A stretch of 64,000 bases of DNA from Streptomyces graminofaciens. Lineage in GTDB: Bacteria > Actinomycetota > Actinomycetes > Streptomycetales > Streptomycetaceae. Where the stretch lies: assembly GCF_030294945.1 (NCBI RefSeq), contig NZ_AP018448.1, positions 8,900,501-8,964,500 of the forward strand, written 5' to 3'. The position numbers and the translations under genes were made by a program. The notes under the pieces were generated by a model. That model did not search any database. It saw only the letters and a list, made by a program, of their open reading frames with translations, and was not told where the DNA came from. Shown piece by piece: positions 8,055-16,447 of this stretch (its first letter is position 1; every line of letters begins with the position of its first letter).

Positions 8055-8948
8055 GTGGCGCAGACCCCCCGTATAGCCATCGCCACCTACGACCCCCGGC
8101 CGGAGGAGAGCCTGGACCGCGATCTGCCGGTGCTGGTGACGGCGCTGCGGGAGGCCGGGGCCGATGCGGAGTCCGTGTACTGGGACGACCCCGGAGCCGA
8201 CTGGGCGGCGTTCGACCTCGTCGTGATCCGCTCCACCTGGGACTACAGCTGGCGGGCGGCCGAGTTCGTGGCCTGGGCGGAGAAGTGCGGGAAGGTGACG
8301 AGGATCGCCAACCCGGCGGACGTCGTGCGCTGGAACACCGACAAGCGGTACATCGGCGATCTCGCCCGGGCCGGCGTGCCCGTCGTGCCGACGAGCTATC
8401 TCGCCCCCGGTGACCCCGTCGAGGTGCCCGACACGCACGAGTACGTCGTGAAGCCCACCTCCGGCGCGGGCGCCCGGTTCGCCGCCCGCTACACCCCGGA
8501 CCGGCGGGAGACCGCCGTACGGCACATCGAGCGGATGCACGCCGAGGGGCTCACCGCGATGGTGCAGCCTTTCGTGGCGAGCATCGACACCGCCGGGGAG
8601 CGGGCCCTGCAGTTCTTCGGCGGACGGCTGCTGCACGCCAGCCGCAAGGGGGCCGTGCTCGCGCCCGGCACCCCGTACGACGCGGAGAAGGTCGCCCACC
8701 CCGACCTGGAGCCCTGGACCCCGACCGAGGCCGAACTCGCCGTCGCCGAGCGGGCGTTGGCCGCCGTACCGGGGGTGCCGGAGTTGCTGTACGCGCGGGT
8801 CGACCTCGTCGACGGGGACGACGGACACCCGTGCGTCATGGAGCTGGAACTCGTCGAGCCCAACCTGTTCCTGTGGCTGCACACGGTTTCGCTGCCGCGC
8901 GTGGTCCAGGCGATCCTGGAGGCGGCCACCGACGGGGACCCCGCCTGA
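8055..8948 (+). CDS. ATP-grasp family protein
   Basis: A 297-residue protein beginning IAIATYDP (N-terminal Rossmann-like subdomain). FDLVVIRSTWDYSW, the ATP-clamping HEYVVKPTSGAGARFAARY (about residues 130-150) and VMELELVEPNLFLWL follow, the last being the metal-binding strand with Glu and Asn. This matches the ATP-grasp group that includes DcsG of D-cycloserine synthesis and many uncharacterised actinobacterial members. It should join a carboxylate to an amine or thiol with ATP, but the substrate is unknown. GTG start at 8055. A perfect stem-loop follows the stop, so it looks monocistronic. Confidence 0.75.
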   Translation: MAQTPRIAIATYDPRPEESLDRDLPVLVTALREAGADAESVYWDDPGADWAAFDLVVIRSTWDYSWRAAEFVAWAEKCGKVTRIANPADVVRWNTDKRYIGDLARAGVPVVPTSYLAPGDPVEVPDTHEYVVKPTSGAGARFAARYTPDRRETAVRHIERMHAEGLTAMVQPFVASIDTAGERALQFFGGRLLHASRKGAVLAPGTPYDAEKVAHPDLEPWTPTEAELAVAERALAAVPGVPELLYARVDLVDGDDGHPCVMELELVEPNLFLWLHTVSLPRVVQAILEAATDGDPA

Positions 8949-8960
8949 GGTCGCGCGTGC

Positions 8961-8987
8961 TGCCGCCTCTCACCCGAAGAGGCGGCA
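8961..8987 (+). terminator. Stem-loop terminator after the ATP-grasp gene
   Basis: TGCCGCCTCT and AGAGGCGGCA form a perfect 10-bp stem with a 7-base loop, 12 bp after the stop codon, followed by AATCC. It has no T-run, as is usual for Streptomyces terminators. Confidence 0.7.
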
Positions 8988-9070
8988 AATCCACGAACCG
9001 GACGTCCACCCGTGCCCGCTGCCCACCCTTCGGGGTTACAACAGCGCGTACGGGAACCCTAGTTAAGGGC

Positions 9071-12049
9071 GTGACGGGGATCGTGGGCGAATGGGCGGCG
9101 CGGGGCACTTCCGGTTTCCCGGCGGAGCCGACGAGCTTCGTGGGGCGCCGGGACGAGGCGGCGGACGTCAGAAGGTTGCTGACGACGGGCAGACTGCTGA
9201 CTCTGACCGGGCCCGGCGGAGTGGGCAAGACCCGGCTCGCCGGGCATGTGGCCGGGCAGGTCGCGCGGTCCTTCCCGGACGGCGTGTGGCTGGTGCCGCT
9301 GGCCGCGCTGCGGGACGAGGCGTTCGTCCCGCACGCCGTGATCGACACGCTCGGCGTGCGCACCGAGACGGTACGGCCGCCGCTGGACGTCCTGGTCGAG
9401 CATCTCAGGGGACGGCGACTGCTGCTCCTGCTCGACAACTGCGAGCACGTACTGGGCAGTTGTGCCGTGCTCGCGGGCGCGGTGCTGGCCGGGACCGAGG
9501 GTGTACGGATCCTCGCCACCAGTAGGCACCGGCTCGGGCTGGCCGGGGAGCGGCTCTTCGAGGTGCCGCCGCTGTCCGCGCCCGCGCCGGAGGAGCTGAG
9601 CACGGCCGCCGCCGAGACGTACCCCGCGCTGAGGCTCTTCGCCGACCGGGCGGCGGCCGTGGTCCCCGGCTTCACGCTCGGCGAGGGCAACCAGCAGGCC
9701 GTGGCCCGGCTGTGCCACCGCCTCGACGGGCTGCCGCTCGCCATCGAACTGGCGGCGGTCCGGGTGCGCGCGCTGGGCGTGGACCAGCTGGTCGAACGCC
9801 TCGACGACCGATACCGCCTGCTCACCGGCGGCAGCCCCGCTTCGGCCCCCCGCCACCGGACGCTCCGCTCGGCGGTCGACTGGAGCCATGAACTGTGCAC
9901 CGCACAGGAACAGTTGGTGTGGGCGAGGCTGTCGGTGTTCGTGGGCGGCTTCGACTTGGCGGCGGCGGAGGCGGTGTGCGGGGGCGGGGGTGCCGGGGCG
10001 GCTGATACCGCCAGGGGACTTGAGGCTGTGGGGTCTGCCGAGGCTGCCGGGCTGTCTGAGTCCGCCGGATCCGGTGGATCCGCCGGATCCACCGGGTCCA
10101 CCGGGCTGTCTGAGTCCGCCGTGCTACCTGAGTCTGCAGGGGCCGGCGGCTCTGCAGACTCTGCCGAATCCGTGGGCCACCCGCTCGGCCCGCTCGGCTC
10201 CTCCGATGTCGTCGGTGCCCAGCCAGCGCGTGGCCTGTCCGGTGCCGCCGGCTCTGCCGGTGTGCGTGGGTCTTCGCTCGGCGGTGGCTCCTCGGACGCG
10301 GCCGACGTCTCCGGCTCACGAGGTTCCTCCGCCGACGACGGCCCCTCTGCCGACGACGGCCCCTCCGGTGTCGTCGGCCCTTCCGACGAACGGGGCGCCA
10401 CTGATCCCGTCGGCTCGTCCGGAGCGAGCGGCGACGCCTCCGCTGCCCCCGGCTCTTCCGGAGCACGAGGCTCCTCCGACGCCCCCGCCTCCGCGGACTC
10501 CCTCGGCACTGCCGATGGTCTCGACTCCGCGGACGTCCTCGACGCCGTCGCCGGGCTCGTGGACAAGTCCGTGCTCGTGCGGGAGGAGTACGGCGGGCAG
10601 GTGCGTTACCGGCTGTTGGTCTCGTTGCGCGAGTACGGGCTGGAGAGGCTGCAGGACCTGGGTGAGGTCGTCGGGGCGCGGCGGCGGCACCGGGATCACT
10701 TCGCGCGGCTGGCCGCCGAGTACGAGCGGGCGTGGTTCGGGCCCGACCAGGCGGAGATCACCGACCGGCTCCGTATGGACCTGAACGACTTCCGGGCCGC
10801 GCTGCACTTCTGTCTCACCACCCCCGGCGAGGCCAGGCACGGGCTGCGGCTCGCCTCCCGGCTGTGGTTCCACTGGGTCGCGTCCGGTATGTGGGGCGAG
10901 GGTCGGCACTGGATGGACGGCGCGCTGCGGGCCGGAGCGGGTCCGGACGTGGCGCTGACCCGGGCGTTATGGGCGGGCGCGCTGATGTCCCTGGTGCACA
11001 GCCGCTCCGCAGCGGTCCTGGCCGCCCTCGACCCCGCGCACAGCGCGACGAACGCCGGCACGGAGGCCGACGAAGCGGACGAAGGTGTGGGCCACGGACA
11101 GGCCTACAGGGACGCCGACGCGGAACTGCCGGTCCCCGCGCCGCCACGCGTACCGCCCGGCCCCCTGGTCCAGGGGCGGACGCCCACGGCCTGCTTCGTC
11201 GTCCTCACCCGGGTCGAACTGGCCTGCACGCTCGTCTGCCGGGGCCGGGCGGCGGAGGCGGTGCCGTTGTGCGCCGAGGCCGTCGCGCTGTGCGAGGCGC
11301 ACGGCGAGCAGTGGGCGCGCTCCTGGGCCTTGCGCACGCTGGCCCTCGCGCACTGGGCGATGGGGGAGTACGCGCCGGCCGCCGAGCAGGCCCGTGCCTG
11401 TCTGCGGCTGCCGTACACCGGGCGCCAGCGGCAGAGCCTCGCCCGCACCCTGGACCTGCTCGGCGCCGCCGAGGCCCTGGCGGGTGAGGCCGAGCGGGCC
11501 GGCGTACTGCGCGGAGCCGTCGACCGGATCTGGCACGACATCGGCGGCAACCCGATGGAGTACCGGCGGCCGGGACGCCTACGGGCCCCCGAACGCCACG
11601 CCAGGCTCGCCCTCGGCGACCACGCCTACGAGCGGGCCCACCGCCGAGGCGCGGCACTCACCCCGGACGAGGCCGTCGCGTACGCCCTGAGGGAGACAAG
11701 CGGGGAGACAAGCGGGGAGGCAGCAGGAGAGACACCGGAGAGCACCCCCAACCCCCCGGAACCCACCCCCGCCCCCGCCCCCGTACCCGCACCTGTCCTC
11801 GAGGAGGTGGCGTTGACACCACGCGAGGCGCAGGTCGCCGCCCTCGTCGCCGAGGGCCGCACCAACCGACAGATCGCCGACACCCTCGTCATCGCCCAGC
11901 GAACCGCCGAGGGCCATGTCGAACGCATCCTCGCCAAGCTGGGCTTCCACAGCCGGAGCCAGGTGGCGGCCTGGTTCAGCGCCGGTGCCCGAACGCAGGC
12001 CGGGCACTCGCCGCCTGGCACGCACGCTTCCCCGGACGACGAGCGGTGA
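9071..12049 (+). CDS. NB-ARC ATPase / LuxR-type transcriptional regulator
   Basis: A 992-residue protein. Order: STAND/NB-ARC ATPase with P-loop GPGGVGKT at residues 47-54 and Walker B-like LLLLLDNCEHV; ARC subdomain (RLDGLPLAIELAAVR); winged-helix region; a Ser/Gly/Ala/Asp-rich low-complexity insert at about 305-485; helical TPR-like region; and C-terminal LuxR helix-turn-helix at about 914-970 (LTPREAQVAALVAEGRTNRQIADTLVIAQRTAEGHVERIL split by the turn). I chose GTG 9071 since the family sequence begins there; a longer open frame upstream overlaps the preceding gene. A rare TTA leucine codon lies at 10967-10969 (residue 633), so translation should depend on bldA tRNA. Targets are unknown; there is no obvious cluster beside it. 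Confidence 0.85.
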   Translation: MTGIVGEWAARGTSGFPAEPTSFVGRRDEAADVRRLLTTGRLLTLTGPGGVGKTRLAGHVAGQVARSFPDGVWLVPLAALRDEAFVPHAVIDTLGVRTETVRPPLDVLVEHLRGRRLLLLLDNCEHVLGSCAVLAGAVLAGTEGVRILATSRHRLGLAGERLFEVPPLSAPAPEELSTAAAETYPALRLFADRAAAVVPGFTLGEGNQQAVARLCHRLDGLPLAIELAAVRVRALGVDQLVERLDDRYRLLTGGSPASAPRHRTLRSAVDWSHELCTAQEQLVWARLSVFVGGFDLAAAEAVCGGGGAGAADTARGLEAVGSAEAAGLSESAGSGGSAGSTGSTGLSESAVLPESAGAGGSADSAESVGHPLGPLGSSDVVGAQPARGLSGAAGSAGVRGSSLGGGSSDAADVSGSRGSSADDGPSADDGPSGVVGPSDERGATDPVGSSGASGDASAAPGSSGARGSSDAPASADSLGTADGLDSADVLDAVAGLVDKSVLVREEYGGQVRYRLLVSLREYGLERLQDLGEVVGARRRHRDHFARLAAEYERAWFGPDQAEITDRLRMDLNDFRAALHFCLTTPGEARHGLRLASRLWFHWVASGMWGEGRHWMDGALRAGAGPDVALTRALWAGALMSLVHSRSAAVLAALDPAHSATNAGTEADEADEGVGHGQAYRDADAELPVPAPPRVPPGPLVQGRTPTACFVVLTRVELACTLVCRGRAAEAVPLCAEAVALCEAHGEQWARSWALRTLALAHWAMGEYAPAAEQARACLRLPYTGRQRQSLARTLDLLGAAEALAGEAERAGVLRGAVDRIWHDIGGNPMEYRRPGRLRAPERHARLALGDHAYERAHRRGAALTPDEAVAYALRETSGETSGEAAGETPESTPNPPEPTPAPAPVPAPVLEEVALTPREAQVAALVAEGRTNRQIADTLVIAQRTAEGHVERILAKLGFHSRSQVAAWFSAGARTQAGHSPPGTHASPDDER

Positions 12050-12189
12050 TCCACCGGGGTTCGGGCGCAGGGGCGGGACGGCTCAAGGCGCCTGCGGGCT
12101 CCGGACCCTGTCGCGGAACCGGGCTGCGGATCCGCCCGCACGACGCCTACCGGCCGCTGAAGGCGGACGGTAGGGACGAGGACCGGATC

Positions 12190-13116
12190 TCAGTGCTCGG
12201 CCCCCTCCGACACCCCCGGCTCGTCCTCCACGCTGAGTGCCAGCTGCGGCACCTCGTCGGCGCCCAGCTGCCGTAGGACCAGGCCGAGCAGTTCCCCGCA
12301 GCGGACGGTGACCTGGCTGCCCGGGGGGAGGGACGCGGCGAGGCTGATCAGTTGCCAGGCGCAGTGTGCCTCCATGAAGCACAGGTCCCGCAGGTCGAGG
12401 ACGAGGCGGCTGGGGCCGGCGCTCTCGCGGCGGGCCAGCGCCTCGCGCAGCACCTCGAACTCCGTACGCGGACCCGACTCGGCGACGTCGGCGACCACTT
12501 CGCCTTCGGGGCCCTCGCGGACGTCCACCTCGTCCGTCCGGGCCTTCACCCGAAGCGGATGGACCCGGCCCATCCCGGCCAGGAACTCGTCGCCGAACCG
12601 CTTGCGGTCGTACCAGCAGATCGCGGTGAACAGCGGGTCCGCGAAGAGTGGCGCCACCGACGCCTCGTACTCCAGCAGCCGGTCCTGGTCGAGGTTCACC
12701 CGTGGCGCCCAGCCCATGTCGGCGGTGATGCTCAGCCCCGACCAGCCCTCGTCGTAGGCGCGGTTGACCTCGTCGGTGTACGCCTCGATCGTGCGCTCTT
12801 CGTGGAACCGGCCGTCCGGTACGTACATCTCCGTGTTCCGCCTGAGCGAGAGCTGGCCGCTCTGCCGGGCCCGTACCGCCTGGCCGCTGCCCTGGTCGAG
12901 CAGGGCGACCACCTCGTCGTTGCTCAGATCGTCCGGGTCCATGACCAGCAGGACCTTCTCCCGCCGGGCCAGACTGGTCCGGGTGTAGGCGGTGAACACC
13001 CGCCACGGCGAATCCCCGTCACCCGTACCCCCCGGCCCCAGACAGGCATGATCCCCCAGCCGCAGCCGCTCGGCAGCCACGGTTCGCTCCGCTGGGTGCT
13101 CGGTCGTGTCGGTCAT
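12190..13116 (-). CDS. MEDS–STAS domain regulator (anti-sigma antagonist-like)
   Basis: A 308-residue soluble protein. Residues about 18-185 form a MEDS (DcmR sensory) domain: GDHACLGPGG at the start, VLLVMDPDDLSNDEV, GRFHEERTIEAYTDEVNRAYDEGW and CWYDRKRF. Residues about 210-298 form a STAS domain (SGPRTEFEVLREAL, RLVLDLRDLCFMEAHCAWQL). In Streptomyces such fusions are thought to feed signals into partner-switching control of sigma factors; the STAS loop has FMEAHC where classic antagonists have a phosphorylatable Ser, so control may differ. It is convergent with the LuxR gene. ATG 13116; no operon partner on its strand. Confidence 0.8.
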   Translation of the reverse strand: MTDTTEHPAERTVAAERLRLGDHACLGPGGTGDGDSPWRVFTAYTRTSLARREKVLLVMDPDDLSNDEVVALLDQGSGQAVRARQSGQLSLRRNTEMYVPDGRFHEERTIEAYTDEVNRAYDEGWSGLSITADMGWAPRVNLDQDRLLEYEASVAPLFADPLFTAICWYDRKRFGDEFLAGMGRVHPLRVKARTDEVDVREGPEGEVVADVAESGPRTEFEVLREALARRESAGPSRLVLDLRDLCFMEAHCAWQLISLAASLPPGSQVTVRCGELLGLVLRQLGADEVPQLALSVEDEPGVSEGAEH

Positions 13117-13234
13117 AAGCGGACGGTAAGGCTATAGGGAGGGAGATATGGCGAGTGGTCGCAAATTGACCAAGGGTGATTGATCGGATCGGTAACTCGA
13201 CTGCGTACGACCACGGACATTCGGCGTGACCGGC

Positions 13235-13843
13235 TCAGGCACTCACCCGCTGCAACAACCCCCACGTGAACTCCGCGACACACTCCCGCCGCAGCCCCTC
13301 CGCGTCGGACGCGACGAACGCCAACCCCCACCGCGTGGGCGCCGTCCCCTCCAGCGGCCGTGCCGGTGCGAACGCCCGCGCCACCTCGTCGACCGTGCAG
13401 GACCAGGGCGTCAGGTCCGCCAGTGTCGTCGGCTCGGGGCCGGAGGCGCCCGGGGCCCGTACGAGCCACTCGTTCCACACCGCCCCGTTCGCCGCCCGGA
13501 GCACCTCGAAGCGGAGGTCGGGCCAGAGGGGGACCGGCCAGAGCAGGGCCTCGCAGTCCAGGTCGCCGATCCTGCGGGGGGTGACGGACTCGGGCTCGCC
13601 GAGGACCGAGCGGTACCGGGAGGCCGCCCCGCGTGCCCGGGGTGAGCGGACCATCGCCTGCCAGCGCTTGTTGGCCTCCCGCATCTCCGCCAGCGAGACG
13701 CCCAGCGTGCGCCGGGCGTCGTCGACGAGGTCGGGGTTGTGGTCGGCCATCCGCCGCAGCAGGACGAGCTGGAAGTCCAGGGGAGTGAAGGGGCGGAAGG
13801 GGCCAGAGGGACCGGGGTGCTTCGCGGAGGACATGGCGCCCAT
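13235..13843 (-). CDS. Unknown protein conserved in style with Streptomyces
   Basis: I do not recognise the family. From Met at 13843 (or the Met three codons later at 13834) it encodes about 199-202 residues, soluble and without signal peptide or membrane segments. Visible parts are a Pro-rich start (GPSGPFRPFTPLDFQLVLLRR), a helical stretch with LGVSLAEMREANKRWQ, and a β-rich C-terminal half ending ECVAEFTWGLLQRV. Coding bias and frame conservation across the length support it as a gene. The longer frame to 13939 adds Arg/Pro-rich residues with no features and was not used. No ribosome-binding site settles the start. Confidence 0.55.
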   Translation of the reverse strand: MGAMSSAKHPGPSGPFRPFTPLDFQLVLLRRMADHNPDLVDDARRTLGVSLAEMREANKRWQAMVRSPRARGAASRYRSVLGEPESVTPRRIGDLDCEALLWPVPLWPDLRFEVLRAANGAVWNEWLVRAPGASGPEPTTLADLTPWSCTVDEVARAFAPARPLEGTAPTRWGLAFVASDAEGLRRECVAEFTWGLLQRVSA

Positions 13844-13955
13844 GGTCGTACACGGTCCCGGTCCCCGGCGGGGGCGCGGCGGCGCCCGTCCGGGATCCGG
13901 GAGGAACAGGACCGCCTCCACCTGCGGCCTTGGTGACACAGTCGCCGTCGACCGC

Positions 13956-14615
13956 CTACGTCAGCTCGGCCCAGACCTCGTCCACCAGCCGCGCCACCTG
14001 GCTCGGCTCATGGGCGATGTCGCCCGACAGATTCCGGATCTGCACGGTCAGCCCGGCGTCCGCACGCTGGCAGGACACCACCGACACGGCGTCGGAGTCC
14101 GGTTCGTTGCCGGCGTTGGTGGGCTGGTTGTAGAGGACGCAGTCCACCTCTTTGAAGTTCACCATCTGGTTGGTGGCCACCTCAAGGCCCAGGGCCACGG
14201 GGTCCTCGTACGGCACATACGGTCGCGGGGAGGACCCGCGCACGATCGCCAGCTGGAAGAGGGAGTCGAAGGAGGAATTGGCGAAGGACCGGACGACGGC
14301 CGGTGCGCCGTCGTACGCGTCGGACAGCCGCTTGCCGCTCTTGCTGTCCCAGGTGCGGACCCGCTCCGCCGTCTCCTGCCCGCTCTTGCCGCCGTCGTCC
14401 AGGTCCAGCGCGACCTTGTCCTGGTGGACGAACCCGCCGAGCCGCTCCGGCGCCGAGAGGTCCCCGCCGGGGGCGGCCGCCCCCGGCGCGCCCGGGGAGG
14501 CTGTCTTCTCCTCGTCCCCGGTCAGCAGCCAGGCCCCGCCGATCAGGGCCGCCCCCACCAGCAGACCGGCCAGCCCGACGAGACCGAGTTGCGTCCCTCT
14601 GGTAGCTTCCGTCAC
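13956..14615 (-). CDS. Membrane-anchored extracytoplasmic protein of unknown function
   Basis: A 219-residue protein. One N-terminal transmembrane helix is clear (LGLVGLAGLLVGAALIGGAWLL, about residues 10-31). An Ala/Pro/Gly linker follows (about 35-52), then a globular domain of about 165 residues that should lie outside the cell. The domain has two Cys residues (VDCVLYNQ and SVVSCQRAD) that could form a disulphide. I know no family function. It is on the opposite strand to, and 182 bp from, the iclR gene, so the intergenic region may serve both. Start ATG at 14615. Confidence 0.6.
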   Translation of the reverse strand: MTEATRGTQLGLVGLAGLLVGAALIGGAWLLTGDEEKTASPGAPGAAAPGGDLSAPERLGGFVHQDKVALDLDDGGKSGQETAERVRTWDSKSGKRLSDAYDGAPAVVRSFANSSFDSLFQLAIVRGSSPRPYVPYEDPVALGLEVATNQMVNFKEVDCVLYNQPTNAGNEPDSDAVSVVSCQRADAGLTVQIRNLSGDIAHEPSQVARLVDEVWAELT

Positions 14616-14723
14616 CGTACGCCCCCGTTCCCCTCACCACGTGGAAGGGCACTGCCCGTGCACCGGCCGCCGGAAACACAGGGTGTTCCCGGCCATTGCC
14701 CGCTCAGGGGCACTATGACTAGC

Positions 14724-14766
14724 CTGTGTTCGTTATGCCGATCGACTGTTGAAATTTCGAACACAG
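14724..14766. promoter_or_regulatory. Candidate IclR operator (site A)
   Basis: CTGTGTTCG (14724-14732) and CGAACACAG (14758-14766) form a perfect 9-bp inverted repeat. Inside it, GTTGAAATTTCGAAC (14748-14762) is one base short of the perfect palindrome GTTCGAAATTTCGAAC. IclR proteins of the PcaU/PobR type bind sites like GTTCGATAATCGCAC. The site lies 32-74 bp before the iclR start, as expected for autoregulation. The GTTCG-N25-CGAAC layout recurs exactly before the GH51 gene. Confidence 0.65.
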
Positions 14767-14797
14767 TCACCACAGACCTAAAGGGAGGGGGCCGACC

Positions 14798-15571
14798 GTG
14801 GGACGCCTCGTACCTGCCGTGACCCGGGCGCTCGACATATTGGAGCTCTTCCTCGATGGGGACGGCACGCTCTCCGCCCCCGACATCGTGCGCAAGCTCC
14901 AGCTGCCCCGCACCACCGTGCACGAGCTGGTCACCACGCTCGCCGCCCGGGGATACATCGTGGCGGTCCAGGGCCAGCCGGGACGGTACCGCCTCGGCGT
15001 ACGCCCGTACCAGCTCGGCAGCCGCTACGCCGAGCAGCTGGATCTGGCCGCCGAGGGCCAGCAGGTCGCCCGTACCGTCGCCGAGACCTGCGACGAGACG
15101 GTGCACGTGGCGATCCTGGAGTACACGGACGTCATCTACATCGCCAAGGTGGACTCCACGCACGCCGTCCGCATGGTCTCCGCCGCCGGGCGCAGGCTGC
15201 CCGCGCACTGCACCTCCGTCGGCAAGATGCTCCTCGCCTCCCTTCCCGAGCACGAGCTCAGCGCCCGGGTGCCGGACGACGCGAACCTGATCAGGATGAC
15301 GCCCAACAGCATCACCGACCCGGCCGCCCTGCGCGAGGCCCTGGCCAGGATTCGTGAGCGGGGTCTCGCCGTGGAGAGCCGCGAGTCCAACCCGGACGTG
15401 TCCTGCGTCGCCGCCCCGGTCCGTGACCGCACGGGCCAGGTCGTCGCCGCGCTCTCCATCTCCGTCCCCATGATCCGCTGGAGCGACGAGCGCCGCGTCG
15501 AGCTGGAGCAGCTCGCCGTCAAGGGCGCGGCGGAGCTGTCCGAGCGCCTCGGTCACCGGAGCGTGGCATGA
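14798..15571 (+). CDS. IclR-family transcriptional regulator
   Basis: A 257-residue regulator. The N-terminal winged helix is at about residues 6-65 (LVPAVTRALDILELF, LSAPDIVRKLQLPRTTVHELVTTLA, YIVAVQGQPGRYRLG). The C-terminal IclR effector domain follows (ETVHVAILEYTDVIYIAK, LPAHCTSVGKMLLASLP, ISVPMIRWSDERR). The GTG start at 14798 has AAGGGAGGGG 8-17 bases upstream. Its stop overlaps the ATG of the SMP-30 lactonase (ATGA), so the two are co-translated. It probably responds to a sugar acid or lactone and, from shared sites, may also control the GH51 gene and the dehydratase and U32-like genes 3.8 to 20 kb away. Confidence 0.88.
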   Translation: MGRLVPAVTRALDILELFLDGDGTLSAPDIVRKLQLPRTTVHELVTTLAARGYIVAVQGQPGRYRLGVRPYQLGSRYAEQLDLAAEGQQVARTVAETCDETVHVAILEYTDVIYIAKVDSTHAVRMVSAAGRRLPAHCTSVGKMLLASLPEHELSARVPDDANLIRMTPNSITDPAALREALARIRERGLAVESRESNPDVSCVAAPVRDRTGQVVAALSISVPMIRWSDERRVELEQLAVKGAAELSERLGHRSVA

Positions 15572-16416
15572 GCACCTACGAAGTGGCCGTCCGCGAGTAC
15601 GCGACGCTCGGCGAGGGCCCCACCTGGGACGCCGACGCCCAGCGGCTGATCTGGATCGACATCCTCGGATCGAGGGTCTTCACCTTCGACCCGGCCTCCG
15701 GCCGCCGCACGGCCCTCGTCACCGAGCAGCACGTCGGCGCCGCCAAGCCCCGCGTCGGCGGCGGACTCGTCCTCAACCTCCGCGACGGCGTCGGCCTGCG
15801 CGACCCCGACGGCACATTCCGCTGGCTGCACCACGAGCCGGTCCCCGGCCGCCGCGCCAACGACGCCGCCGTGGCCGCCGACGGCTCCCTCTACGCCGGC
15901 ACCATGCGCTACGACGAGGCCCCGGGCGGCGGCACCCTCGCCCGCTTCACCGCCGACGGCACCGTGGAGACCGTCCTCGACGACGTGGCCGTCAGCAACG
16001 GCACGGGCTGGAGCCCCGACGGCCGCCTGATGTACTACATCGACAGCCCGACGCGCCGGATCGACGTCTTCGACCACGAGACCGGTGAACTGCCCACCGA
16101 ACGGCGGCCGTTCGCCACCATCGAGGAGGGCGCCGGCTTCCCCGACGGGCTCACCGTCGACGCCGAGGGCTGTGTCTGGGTCGCCCTGTGGGAGGGCGGC
16201 GCCGTCCGCCGCTACACCCCCTCCGGCGAGCTGGACCGGGTGATCGAACTGCCGACGCCCCGCCCCACGGCCTGTGCCTTCGGCGGTGCCGACCTCACCG
16301 ACCTCTACATCAGCACGGCCCGCATCGGCACGGACTCCCCGCACCCCCTGTCGGGTTCCCTGCTGGTGGTGCCGGGCGCCGGTAAGGGACTCGTTCAGCC
16401 CGCCTTCGCGGGCTGA
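15568..16416 (+). CDS. SMP-30/gluconolactonase family sugar lactonase
   Basis: A 282-residue six-bladed β-propeller that hydrolyses aldonolactones to aldonates. The divalent-metal ligands of the family are in place: Glu16 (TLGEGPTWD), Asn144 (VSNGTGWSPDG) and Asp193 (GFPDGLTVDAEG). RRANDAAVAADGSLYAGTM is the typical substrate-side strand pair. It has no signal peptide, so it acts in the cytosol. It is coupled to iclR by a 4-bp overlap. It would supply the lactone-opening step between the sugar dehydrogenase at 33219-34241 and the dehydratase at 34238-35395 if all are one pathway; L-arabino-, galacto- or fucono-lactone are plausible. Confidence 0.87.
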   Translation: MSTYEVAVREYATLGEGPTWDADAQRLIWIDILGSRVFTFDPASGRRTALVTEQHVGAAKPRVGGGLVLNLRDGVGLRDPDGTFRWLHHEPVPGRRANDAAVAADGSLYAGTMRYDEAPGGGTLARFTADGTVETVLDDVAVSNGTGWSPDGRLMYYIDSPTRRIDVFDHETGELPTERRPFATIEEGAGFPDGLTVDAEGCVWVALWEGGAVRRYTPSGELDRVIELPTPRPTACAFGGADLTDLYISTARIGTDSPHPLSGSLLVVPGAGKGLVQPAFAG

Positions 16417-16447
16417 ACCACAGCGCGCCGGACCACACCGCACCACG

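Noticed and set aside
13266..14822. 518-codon plus-strand open frame
   Set aside because: It is antisense to two minus-strand genes with better codon bias and a membrane helix or conserved ends. High-GC DNA makes long shadow frames common.
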